A stretch of 64,000 nt of DNA, from contig JBEHWX010000016.1 in NCBI GenBank assembly GCA_048498995.1, forward strand, positions 1 through 64,000. The letters are read 5' to 3'. Origin of the DNA: JBEHWX01 sp048498995. Lineage in GTDB: Bacteria; Bacteroidota; Ignavibacteria; OLB7. The notes below the pieces were generated by a model that did no database searches, was not told the DNA's origin, and saw nothing but the letters and a program-made list of their open reading frames with translations. Each line of letters starts with the position of its first letter. Positions within the stretch are counted from its first letter, which is position 1. Shown here piece after piece: positions 50,952 through 60,020 of the stretch. Both the position numbers and the translations under genes were made by a program.

Positions 50952-52646
50952 ATGGATCTCAACGCACTCATCGCGGCAGCGCGCTCAGTCAACGGCATCC
51001 CCTTCGACCATCTCGACGTCGCCTTTTCCTCGATCGGCCAGATGCTCCGGCACCGCGCCGAGGAGACCCCGGACCGCCCCTGGCTCATCTTCTACGATGA
51101 CGACGGCTCGCGCCGCGAGCTCTCCTACGCCCGTTTCGCCGAACTGGTTGGACGGACCGCCGCGTATCTCCGCTCGCGTGGGATCGGCCGTGGAAGCAGG
51201 ATCGCCACCATCGGCCACAATCACGCCGATACCGTGGTTCAATACTTCGCCGCCTGGTGGATCGGCGCCACCATCGTGCCGGTCAACGTCGGAGAGGATG
51301 ACGACAGGATCATCTACATCCTGAACAACTCCGAAGCGCGCATCGCCTTCGTGCGTGACGAGTACCTCGAGCGATTCCTCAAGCTGCGCGCCGAAGCCGC
51401 GCCCGTCGAGATCGCCGTGGTCTGCGGCGCCTCGGCCGACGGATGCGATTCCTTCGAGGAGATCCTCAACGGCGCGTCGGAAGATGTTCCGGAGCCTGAG
51501 CTCGACATGCGCGATCAGGAGTGTCTGATCGTCTACACCAGCGGCACGACCGGCAATCCGAAGGGAGTGCTCCTGGCGCAGGGAAACCTCCTGGCCGATG
51601 CCATGGGTATCTCCGAATGGCATCGCATCGGACCGGATTCCCGGATGATGTGCGTCCTGCCGATTCACCACGTCAACGGCACGGTCGTCACCCACGTGAC
51701 GCCGATGTACGCCGGATCGAGCGTGGTGCTCAACCGAAAGTTTCAGTCCAGCACTTTTTTCCAACGCATCGCCGATGAGAAGGTGGAGATCGTGTCGGTG
51801 GTCCCGACCCTCCTGGCGTTCCTGATCCAGGCGGATATCGCCACCGAGACGCTCGACCTCTCGCGCTTCCGCCATATCATCTGCGGCGCCGGCCCCCTGA
51901 CCTGCGAGCTGGCCGAGCGATTCGAGAGCCGCTACCATTTCCCGATCGTGCATGGCTACGGCCTGTCGGAGACCACCTGCTACAGCTGCTTCCTCCCGGT
52001 CGATCAGACCGACGAGGAGCGCCTGAAGTGGCTGACCGCCTATGGGTTTCCGAGCATCGGCGTGCCGATCCCGCAGAACGAGATGGCGATCCACGACGCC
52101 AATGGCCAGCCGGTCCCGGACGGCGAGCGGGGCGAGATCGTGATCCGCGGTCACAACGTGATGATCGAGTACTACAACAACCCGACGGCCAACGAGAACG
52201 CCTTCACCTTCGGCTGGTTCCGGAGCGGCGACGAAGGCTTCAGGACGATCGGCGATGACGGCCTCCCCTATTTCTTCATCACCGGACGGATCAAGGAGCT
52301 GATCATCCGTGGTGGCGTGAACATCTCTCCGCTGGAGATCGACGAGGTCATCAACAGCCATCCGAAGGTCGATGCCGGCATCTCCGTCGGGTTCGAGAAC
52401 AACTGGTACGGCGAGGAGGTCGGGGCCTATGTCAGGCCGGCCGATGCCTCCCTCACCGCCGAGGAGCTGATCGCCTACTGCCGTCAGCATCTCCCCTTCC
52501 ACAAGGCGCCGAAGGTCGTCGTCTTCGGCAACGACATCCCGGTCACCTCGACCGGGAAGTATCAGCGCAACCGCGTGAAGGGACTCTTCACCGAGCACAA
52601 GGAGACGCAGTTCTCCGCGCCGAGGGGAGAGAAGGCGGCGACCTGA
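50952..52646 (+). CDS. AMP-forming acyl-CoA synthetase/ligase
   Basis: 564 aa from the ATG at 50952 (MDLNALIAAARS); the TTG at 50943 is less likely. Adenylating-enzyme motifs are all present: TSGTTGNPKG at 196-205 (phosphate binding), GYGLSETTCYS, GWFRSGDEG, GRIKELIIRGGVNISPLEID and the catalytic lysine in TSTGKYQRN. It activates a carboxylic acid with ATP and joins it to CoA. The substrate (short chain, aromatic or fatty acid) cannot be told. Divergent from meaB, whose pathway handles propionate-type acyl-CoAs, so a link to such metabolism is possible but unproven. Confidence 0.9.
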   Translation: MDLNALIAAARSVNGIPFDHLDVAFSSIGQMLRHRAEETPDRPWLIFYDDDGSRRELSYARFAELVGRTAAYLRSRGIGRGSRIATIGHNHADTVVQYFAAWWIGATIVPVNVGEDDDRIIYILNNSEARIAFVRDEYLERFLKLRAEAAPVEIAVVCGASADGCDSFEEILNGASEDVPEPELDMRDQECLIVYTSGTTGNPKGVLLAQGNLLADAMGISEWHRIGPDSRMMCVLPIHHVNGTVVTHVTPMYAGSSVVLNRKFQSSTFFQRIADEKVEIVSVVPTLLAFLIQADIATETLDLSRFRHIICGAGPLTCELAERFESRYHFPIVHGYGLSETTCYSCFLPVDQTDEERLKWLTAYGFPSIGVPIPQNEMAIHDANGQPVPDGERGEIVIRGHNVMIEYYNNPTANENAFTFGWFRSGDEGFRTIGDDGLPYFFITGRIKELIIRGGVNISPLEIDEVINSHPKVDAGISVGFENNWYGEEVGAYVRPADASLTAEELIAYCRQHLPFHKAPKVVVFGNDIPVTSTGKYQRNRVKGLFTEHKETQFSAPRGEKAAT

Positions 52647-52854
52647 GAGCCGGCTTCGGCAACGACCGGATGCGCCGCCCGGCCGCGGCCGCCGAGGCAT
52701 CGAGATACCCTGTCAGATATGTACTCACCCCGCCGACTCCGGAGCTCCGGGGTCGGAGAGATTCCCCTGGACGCGGAAGCTCTCCCCTTGCCGGCACCGA
52801 CCGGCCCGGGGCGCACGAAACGATGACGAAGACTCGTCGATACGCGAAGACCGT

Positions 52855-54558
52855 ATGCTGAAATCGCTCCATGTGAAGAACTATGCCCTTATCGAGGAGG
52901 TGCTCGTCGACTTCCGAGGGGGGTTGAATATCCTGACCGGCGAGACCGGCGCGGGCAAGTCGATCCTGCTCGACGCGCTCGGCCTGCTCCTGGGAGATCG
53001 CGCCTCGGCCGAGGCGGTACGGCACGGCGCCGACAGGGCGATCATCGAGGGGAACTTCACCGTCGCCGGCAACGAGCGCGCCGGCAGGATCCTCCGCGAG
53101 CACGGCTACGACAACGGCGAGGAGCTGATCGTCCGCCGCGAGATCAACGCCCGGGGAACCTCCCGCGCCTTCCTCAACGACTCCCCCGCGCCGCTGACCC
53201 TCCTGAAGGAGCTGGGGGATCATCTGGTGGACCTGCACGGCCAGCACGAGCATCAGATGCTCCTGCGCGCCGACACCCACATTCATTTTCTCGACGACGC
53301 CGGCGGATTCGAGCCGCAGGTCGCGGAGTTCGCGCTCGCCTTCCGGGAGATCGCGACGCTTCAGGCCGAGCTGCGCGATCTGCGCGGCCGCGAGCTGCAA
53401 CTGCGCGAGCGTCAGGAGTTCTACCAGTTCCAGCTCAAGGAGATCGATGCGATCGCGCCGGAGCAGGGGGAGGACGCGGCGCTCCAGCAGGAGCTCAAGC
53501 TGCTCGAGAACAGCGAGCGGATCGCCGAGCTCGGCACCGGTCTGACGGATATTCTCTATGAGGGGAATGATTCGGTTCACGACCGGCTTCAGCGCGCCCG
53601 CACCACGCTCGACCAGCTGATCGCGATCGATCCGTCATTGAACGAGCAGCGCAACGAGCTCGGCTCGGCCGTCGCCATCGTCGACGAGCTGGCGAAGTTC
53701 TTCCACGACTACGCCAACCGGATCGACTTCTCCCCGATGCGCCTCGAGGAGATGCGCGAGCGCCTCCACGCGCTCAGCGGACTGCGCAAGAAGTTCGGCG
53801 GCACGCTCGATGCCGTGATCGCCTACCGCGAGACGATCGCCGCGGAGCTCGAGCTGGCGCAGAATTTCGACGAGCAGATCGAGCGCCTGGAGCGGGAGCT
53901 GGACCAGCGCCGCAGGAAGGCCGGGGAGCTCGGCGCCCGCCTGTCGAAGAAACGCCGCGACTATGCGCGGAAGATCGAGAAGGCGATCGAGGATGTGCTG
54001 AAGGGGCTCGGCATCGAGAAGGGAAAGTTCGTGGTCAGAATCGAACAGATGCCCGCCTCCTCCGATTCCCCTGGAGCGGTGATCGTGGAGGATCGTACCG
54101 TGGCGGCCAGCGCCAGCGGCATCGACCGGATCGAGTTCTTCATCTCCACCAACGTGGGCGAGGAGCCGAAGCCCCTTGCAAAGGTGGCCTCCGGCGGCGA
54201 GATCAGCCGCGTGATGCTCGCGCTCAAGACGATCCTGGCCAAGGGAGAGAAGCTTCCGCTGCTGGTCTTCGACGAGATCGACACCGGCATCTCCGGTCGC
54301 GTCGCCTCCAAGGTCGGCGCGGCGATGCGGGACCTCGGCGACTATCACCAGATCATCGCGATCACCCATCTTCCGCAGATCGCGGCGGTGAGCGAGCGAC
54401 ATTTCCTCGTCGAGAAGCGGGTCCAGGGAGGGCGCACGACCACGAGCGTCCGCGCCCTGACGCGCGACGAGCATGTCCGCGAGGTCGCCAAGCTGATGAG
54501 CGGCGAGATCGTTACCGATGCAAGTCTTCAGATGGCACGTGAGCTAATCGAGTCGTAA
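52855..54558 (+). CDS. recN: DNA repair protein RecN
   Basis: 567 aa, normal family length. An SMC-like ATPase that binds broken DNA ends during double-strand-break repair. Walker A GETGAGKSILLDAL is at 28-41, QHEHQMLLRADTHIHFLD follows, a coiled-coil middle (about 160-380) holds LKEIDAIAPEQGED, and the C-terminus has KVASGGEISRVMLALK (signature) and VFDEIDTGISG (Walker B). The stop TAA shares its last A with the next ATG (TAATG), so translation of the HD hydrolase is coupled to it. Confidence 0.96.
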   Translation: MLKSLHVKNYALIEEVLVDFRGGLNILTGETGAGKSILLDALGLLLGDRASAEAVRHGADRAIIEGNFTVAGNERAGRILREHGYDNGEELIVRREINARGTSRAFLNDSPAPLTLLKELGDHLVDLHGQHEHQMLLRADTHIHFLDDAGGFEPQVAEFALAFREIATLQAELRDLRGRELQLRERQEFYQFQLKEIDAIAPEQGEDAALQQELKLLENSERIAELGTGLTDILYEGNDSVHDRLQRARTTLDQLIAIDPSLNEQRNELGSAVAIVDELAKFFHDYANRIDFSPMRLEEMRERLHALSGLRKKFGGTLDAVIAYRETIAAELELAQNFDEQIERLERELDQRRRKAGELGARLSKKRRDYARKIEKAIEDVLKGLGIEKGKFVVRIEQMPASSDSPGAVIVEDRTVAASASGIDRIEFFISTNVGEEPKPLAKVASGGEISRVMLALKTILAKGEKLPLLVFDEIDTGISGRVASKVGAAMRDLGDYHQIIAITHLPQIAAVSERHFLVEKRVQGGRTTTSVRALTRDEHVREVAKLMSGEIVTDASLQMARELIES

Positions 54559-55178
54559 TGCTTGAGAAATCGCAGAAATACAACCAGACATTCCTGTCGA
54601 AGACGGAGCTGGTCAACCGGCTGACGCCGCTTCACGGATCGGTCGAGGTCAACCGCGTGCTGAGCGCGTACGAGATGGCGCAGAACGTCCATCAGTACCA
54701 GCAGCGCAACGACGGCACCCCCTACTTCTGGCATCCGACCCGGGTGACGAAGATCCTCGTCGACGAGCTCGGCATCACCGATCCGGACCTGCTGGTGACC
54801 GGACTGCTGCACGACGCGCTGGAGGATTCCGACATCCTCACGCCGGAGGTGCTCGCCTACAACTTCGGCGAGTACGTCGGCTTTCTGGTCGAGACGCTCA
54901 CCAAGGAGATCCGCGTGGAGGATGGCCCGCTGCGCGATCAGATCGATCAGGAATACGTCGAGCGGCTGATGCGGAGTCCGGAGGATTGCCGCGTGATCAA
55001 GCTCGCCGACCGCCTGGACAACCTCCGCTGCCTGCAGTTCAACCTGAAGCGGAACCCCTACAAGTACGTCCAGGAAACGAGCGACCGATATATGCCGATG
55101 GCCGAGGGATCGACCAACGCGCACCTGCGCTACCTCCTCTCCGAGCTTCAGAAGGAACGGAACAAGTTCTTCGGCTGA
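54558..55178 (+). CDS. HD-domain hydrolase of the SpoT/MESH1 type (probable small alarmone hydrolase)
   Basis: 206 aa. The HD-domain metal site of the RelA/SpoT hydrolase family is present: His59 in YFWHPTRV, His85-Asp86 in LLHDALED with Glu89 and Asp90, and Asp150 in VIKLADRLDNL. There is no synthetase, TGS or ACT domain, so it is like the stand-alone ppGpp hydrolases (MESH1-like). It would remove the 3'-pyrophosphate of (p)ppGpp, though other nucleotides are possible. Its start overlaps the recN stop by one base. Linking an alarmone hydrolase with a break-repair protein is unusual. Confidence 0.88.
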   Translation: MLEKSQKYNQTFLSKTELVNRLTPLHGSVEVNRVLSAYEMAQNVHQYQQRNDGTPYFWHPTRVTKILVDELGITDPDLLVTGLLHDALEDSDILTPEVLAYNFGEYVGFLVETLTKEIRVEDGPLRDQIDQEYVERLMRSPEDCRVIKLADRLDNLRCLQFNLKRNPYKYVQETSDRYMPMAEGSTNAHLRYLLSELQKERNKFFG

Positions 55179-55579
55179 GCGCCACGCCTCGCGCCCGATT
55201 CGCGCCCGATTCCCGCTCGGAGCCGTGACATTCGATGCCCGCTCCCGGCGCACGCCGTGTCCGCGTCCTGACACGCCGGTCAAGGCAAGCCGAGACTCCG
55301 TCACGGCGGGCAGCGCTTCGACGTCTCGAGCGTCGGTGGGATGACCATCCGGTCATGCCGACCGGCGCGGCTTGCCATCGGAATATGATTCTCGTATACT
55401 AGGCTCCGACCGGAACATCGTCCACTCCGGCGGGATGCGAGTCCCCACGGCCGCGGCACCAGATACGTTCAGCCTCACACCAGGTTCGGCTTCACCAGGC
55501 CGATCGCCGCGTTGCGCCACGTCCAGGGGATGGCGTCCATCACACATACACGACACTCCACACATCTGATGAGGTCACC
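55179..55579. other. About 400 bp without a supported gene
   Basis: Contains a direct repeat of gcgcccgattc (about 55190-55211) and an AT-rich stretch (55383-55403, atatgattctcgtatactag) that may hold the promoter of the next gene. No terminator is evident after the HD hydrolase. Confidence 0.45.
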
Positions 55580-56095
55580 ATGAGCACGGAATTCTTTCTC
55601 TTCGTTCTCGGCGGCACGGCGGCGATCATAGCGCTTCTCGGCGACTTTTCCCGCTCGAAGCTCGTGAAGGCGATCGGGGTCTCTCCCCTGCTCGTCCGTT
55701 CGGCTCTCTGCATGGTCGGCCTGGCGGTGGCCGCCATCGCGGTGATACCGGAAGCAACCGGGTCCTCCACGCCGCAAGCGGCGGCTGCCGTGATCGAGCC
55801 GATACCATCCGCCCCGGCGGCCCCGATGGCCACCCTCCCCGACTCCTCCCAATCCCCGTCGAAGCCTGTCGAGTCCGCTCCCGCGCAGGTGCCGGTCACG
55901 CAGAGCAATCCGTCGCTGCCGGTCTCGACGCCGTCGAACATCGAGGTTCGGGACGCCGGAAACATCCAGGTGACGCGCCACGAGGTGACCGTGCGGGACG
56001 TGCCCGATTCGGTGGCCCGCGAGTTCCTGAAACAGCACCCGATCCCGATGGATCAGATGATGCGCAATGGTTCGGCATCCGATCGGCGCCCCTGA
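55580..56095 (+). CDS. Membrane-anchored protein of unknown function
   Basis: 171 aa. Two hydrophobic helices (about 5-20 and 36-58) are followed by a Pro/Ser/Ala-rich linker (about 60-115) and a short, mixed C-terminal part (NIEVRDAGNIQVTRHEVTV, then FLKQHPIPMDQMM). The layout suggests a small inner-membrane protein with a periplasmic or cytoplasmic tail. aggt six bases before the ATG may be a weak ribosome binding site. I recognise no family. Confidence 0.65.
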   Translation: MSTEFFLFVLGGTAAIIALLGDFSRSKLVKAIGVSPLLVRSALCMVGLAVAAIAVIPEATGSSTPQAAAAVIEPIPSAPAAPMATLPDSSQSPSKPVESAPAQVPVTQSNPSLPVSTPSNIEVRDAGNIQVTRHEVTVRDVPDSVAREFLKQHPIPMDQMMRNGSASDRRP

Positions 56096-56129
56096 ATCAT
56101 CAGGCCGACACCGGGTCGCCAGCCGGTTG

Positions 56130-59100
56130 CTAGTTGCTTCTGACGACCGATCGGGTCTCGGTCGTGCCGGGCATGCCAAGCGTGTAGAAGTAGAGTCCGG
56201 AGGGAAGCCTGTCGCCGCCGATCTCGAGACGATACGCTCCGGCGGGAAGGTCCCGCTCCAACGGCACGGCCACCTCATGGCCCGCGGCATCGACCAGCGC
56301 GATCCGCACCGGCGCGTCGAAGGGAACGGTGAAGGATATCTCGGTCCGCTCGCGGAATGGATTGGGATGCGCGTCGCCGAGCAGACGTCCGGCGGTGCCG
56401 AGCTCGAAGAGGCGATAGGTGAGCCCGCAGATCGAATCGAGCTGGAAGTGTCCTGACACGGCGTCGACCGTGAGGCACGCGGCGTCGCCGATCGGCGCGA
56501 CCTCCGGGATGATCTCGGAGCCGGTCGAGTCGCCGAGGAAGCTCCTGAAGCGGAGCCGAAGCAGCTCACCATCCCCGGTCAGCTCGGCTGGCGCGCTCGC
56601 GTCGGCAAACAGCTCGAGCTCGCCGCGACGGTCGGTGATGCCGGTCAATGTCCATCCGCTCAGGAGCGCGCCGGCAAGCGTGCCCGGATCGCCTCCGTTC
56701 AGGAGCCGGAGAATGCCGGCGTTGTAACGCACGCGGATTCGCAGGCTCCGGACGTGGGCCCCCTCGATCCCCGAGCCCTCGACCCGGAGCAGCACCGGCA
56801 CCACGAGCTCACCTCCCGGCACCGCGTGATGCGCGCGGCCGACGGCGGCCGTGATCCCCGGCTCCACTATCCTCCCGGTCACCGTGGTCGTGACAACCGT
56901 ATCTCCCCCGGAGGCGGCAAGCCCGGCGATACGTGAGCTGATCGCGCAGCGGAAGTCGCCGGAATCGCGACGGATCACGCGCAGCGGCAGACGGATCTCC
57001 CCGCCGGCCGGGAAGTCCAGCGGAAGAGCCGCGTTGTCGAGCTCCAGGATGTCTGGCGGTACGATATCGATGCCGACGAGACGCGCATCGACCGATCCGG
57101 TATTCCGGAGCAGGATGGTGTCTCCGGCCGGATGGCATCCGAGCATCGTCCCGAGATCGATCGAATCGATGCCGATGCCCCGGATGAAGGCGCTTCCATC
57201 CACCCCTCCGAGAGAATCATCGCATCGCGATCCGTCCGTCTCGGCCGCGATCCACGCCGTGTCCCTGCCGGGCGCGACCGGCCTGAAGTGCGCGCCGATG
57301 CGCCAGATATCGCCGGGGGCGAGCGTTTTCGGGAGCTGATCCAGATCCGCCTGGTCGATCGCGAAGCGGCTTCGATCCGGCCCCTCCACCGTCAGGCGCG
57401 TGATCGTCAGCGGCCGGGTGCCGCGAGCCGCGATGGTGGCGGTGCCGATCAGGTCCGGAGCGCCCTTGCCGGTCAGATCGACCGGCGCGAAGCTCCACCC
57501 CGTCACCACCGGATGCGACTCTATACCGATACCCCGCAGCGTGCTCCAGACCGTGTCGTCGCTGGAGGTGATCAACCGCGCCAGACAGGAGTATTCCCGC
57601 TCCTGCTTCGGACGGAAGCGCACCGTCTGCCGGAGTATATGGCCGGCCATGGAGGTATCCCCTCCCGGAAGGAGCGTCCCGATGGCGACCGTCGAGGCCG
57701 GATCGGTCCGGTCGAGCGTGAAGTAGCCATCGTCGGCGTCGGGGCCGATCAGGTCGAGCGCCGTGACGGTGATGTCGGTGAGGCCGAGGTTGAAGACCGG
57801 CAAGGTCGAATCGTAGGAGCGGACACCGCTCTTGGTGCAGCTGTCGAGCGTCGTGAGCCAGCGCGCGCGCCAGTCGCAGCCGCCGATGCGGGGCGCCGGA
57901 GCCGGAGCGGTCTTGGCCTGGAGGTGCACCGTGTCGGTCCGGCACTCCAGCGACAGAACGATATCATCGGAGAAGTACGTGTCGTGATCGACGCGCTGAA
58001 AGAGGAGCGGGACCGTGACGCTCCCGTTGGGCGGCACCAGATGCGGCAACGGCTCCGGCTTCTTGATCTGAAATCCCTGCGTCGCGCGCGCCAGCTGCCC
58101 GTTGCTGACCCAGACCGGATACGCGTTGTTGTTGTTGATTGTGAGGGTAACGTCGATCGGAACACCGGCCGGAACATTGTTCATCGACGCGGGCGTGAGC
58201 GCGTATTCGAGCACGCCGGCGCGATAGACGTATTGGATATCCTTGCGGCCGCCGTCGGGACCGGTCCCCACCACGAGCAGTGCCGCGTCCACTTTCGGAT
58301 TGATCGGCGACACGACCACGCGCAGCGCGGTGACCGTCGACCCGGTCCGGATCGTATCGATGCGGAGGCGGCTGTTGGTCCCGTTGACCTGCGCGATGTT
58401 CGCCGTCACCGGCTGGTCGGCGCCGGCCGTGGAGGTTATCATCACCACCATCGTATCGCATCCGGTGATGATGGAGTAGTTGAGCCCCTTCGGCGGCGGA
58501 GGAATCGTCGGCGCGGTGAGGCCGACCACGGGATAGGCGTAGCAGTAGGCTGGGAGCTGCGAATAGAACGTGGTGTGCAGCGGCGTGGAGCCGCCGCCAT
58601 CATCCTTGCGGGGACGTCCCGGCCGCACCTGTTCGACGCCGGTGGCCACGCCGTAGGCGATCGCGGTGAATTTCCCGCCGGTCGAGGTGATGACGTGATC
58701 GCCCGGGGCAACCAGCAGTCGACCATGCGAAAATGTGGTCAACGGGTAGTAGGGGGAAATCAGCGGAACCACCACGCCATCGACCCGCACCGTGGCCCCC
58801 TTCTCGCAGGAGATCAGGACGTAATTCTGCAGGAACGACGGCGCGTCGAAGGCATGGAACCGCGCCGTGGTAACCCATCGCTCGAACGGCTGCAGCTCGA
58901 CCATCGCCGAGGTCCAGGTGCGCTGATCCTCGATCTCCCAAACCGATTTGATGGCGCTGCCGACGATCGCGAACGCGGAGATCGGGTGATCGGCAACCAC
59001 GTCGAAACCGGTCAGATAATCCGGACCGAGAAAATTGATGAGCTCCACCTCGTTGAACTGCCCCGCATACCGCTCGGAGCGATCGACCGGCTTGTTCGGA

Positions 59101-60020
59101 TCGATGCCGACCTGGGTCGTGGTCACCGCCCAGGGAGTGCTCATCAACGTCAACAGCAGATCGCTTCCATTCGGGTCCGGCGCTATCGAGCGCGGCGTCA
59201 CCGCGGCGAACGTGGTGCCATGCATCTCCACCGGCGTCAGCCACTCCACCATCGTGTTCTTCAGCGTGTTGCCGGTGATGATCGTGCTCCCCGTGTAGGT
59301 GTTTCTGCTTCCGCCACGGGTATTTCCCGTCATGATGCCGACCGGCTTGTCGGCCGTGATGCTGCTGCCGGCGTAGGCCGAGCGCCCCTCGGCCACATAG
59401 CACTCGCCCGCGTTCAGCTTCACCGGAGCATCGCCGCCGATCGAGACGCTCGTCCCGTTCTGCGAGGCGATCACGATCACCTGGGCCGGCGCCGGGATAT
59501 CCTGAAGCCCCTCCTCCTGCGTGTTCGGGCGGTAGCCGACCGTCGTCGACGGCCCCATCGCGGCCAGATAGCGCGTTCCCCATCGCGCCACCGGCAGCGG
59601 CGTGAAGGCCTCCGAGCCATCCGGGGTCTCGAAGTAACAGTAGAGGATGATATCCACGTCCGACTCGATGGTGATCACGCGATCCGCGGATTTTCCGGAA
59701 TCGAGATAGGCGGCACGCCCGTCGATGTTGACCGTGGAGGAAGCGGTGGCCGTGAGCGAGACGCGGTCGTCCACGCCATTGCCGCGGACCCGCGCCTGGC
59801 CGGCTCCGGTGGCGAACATCACCAGCCGCATCGCGCTCGGAGCCTGCGCGCCGATCAGCGGAACGTTGTCCCGGACCGTGTCGGGAAACGCGACCATGAA
59901 TTTCCGGCCGACGAACGGCGTCTGCGCCGAGAGCGTCGGGCCGGGCAGCATCGAGCCGAGCAGCGTCGCGAGCGCGAGCAGCGGCAGCACGTATCGCAAG
60001 GTTGATCGCGTGGTCATCAT
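56130..60020 (-). CDS. Giant secreted protein with IgGFc-binding-like domain and T9SS signal
   Basis: 1296 aa. A signal peptide (VLPLLALATLLGS, ending near LSAQ) precedes an N-terminal domain (about 35-500) like the IgGFc-binding family: GRKFMVAFPDTVRDN, PAPAQVIVIASQNGTSVSI, and AIAYGVATGVEQVRPG. Then come choice-of-anchor-type beta modules, a cohesin-like segment (RVRYNAGILRLLNGG) and a T9SS sorting domain (DAHPNPFRERTEI, LPSGLYFYTLG). The name IgGFc-binding is historic; in environmental bacteria such domains are probably adhesive. Its ATG overlaps the stop of the upstream paralogue (ATGA). Confidence 0.85.
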   Translation of the reverse strand: MMTTRSTLRYVLPLLALATLLGSMLPGPTLSAQTPFVGRKFMVAFPDTVRDNVPLIGAQAPSAMRLVMFATGAGQARVRGNGVDDRVSLTATASSTVNIDGRAAYLDSGKSADRVITIESDVDIILYCYFETPDGSEAFTPLPVARWGTRYLAAMGPSTTVGYRPNTQEEGLQDIPAPAQVIVIASQNGTSVSIGGDAPVKLNAGECYVAEGRSAYAGSSITADKPVGIMTGNTRGGSRNTYTGSTIITGNTLKNTMVEWLTPVEMHGTTFAAVTPRSIAPDPNGSDLLLTLMSTPWAVTTTQVGIDPNKPVDRSERYAGQFNEVELINFLGPDYLTGFDVVADHPISAFAIVGSAIKSVWEIEDQRTWTSAMVELQPFERWVTTARFHAFDAPSFLQNYVLISCEKGATVRVDGVVVPLISPYYPLTTFSHGRLLVAPGDHVITSTGGKFTAIAYGVATGVEQVRPGRPRKDDGGGSTPLHTTFYSQLPAYCYAYPVVGLTAPTIPPPPKGLNYSIITGCDTMVVMITSTAGADQPVTANIAQVNGTNSRLRIDTIRTGSTVTALRVVVSPINPKVDAALLVVGTGPDGGRKDIQYVYRAGVLEYALTPASMNNVPAGVPIDVTLTINNNNAYPVWVSNGQLARATQGFQIKKPEPLPHLVPPNGSVTVPLLFQRVDHDTYFSDDIVLSLECRTDTVHLQAKTAPAPAPRIGGCDWRARWLTTLDSCTKSGVRSYDSTLPVFNLGLTDITVTALDLIGPDADDGYFTLDRTDPASTVAIGTLLPGGDTSMAGHILRQTVRFRPKQEREYSCLARLITSSDDTVWSTLRGIGIESHPVVTGWSFAPVDLTGKGAPDLIGTATIAARGTRPLTITRLTVEGPDRSRFAIDQADLDQLPKTLAPGDIWRIGAHFRPVAPGRDTAWIAAETDGSRCDDSLGGVDGSAFIRGIGIDSIDLGTMLGCHPAGDTILLRNTGSVDARLVGIDIVPPDILELDNAALPLDFPAGGEIRLPLRVIRRDSGDFRCAISSRIAGLAASGGDTVVTTTVTGRIVEPGITAAVGRAHHAVPGGELVVPVLLRVEGSGIEGAHVRSLRIRVRYNAGILRLLNGGDPGTLAGALLSGWTLTGITDRRGELELFADASAPAELTGDGELLRLRFRSFLGDSTGSEIIPEVAPIGDAACLTVDAVSGHFQLDSICGLTYRLFELGTAGRLLGDAHPNPFRERTEISFTVPFDAPVRIALVDAAGHEVAVPLERDLPAGAYRLEIGGDRLPSGLYFYTLGMPGTTETRSVVRSN

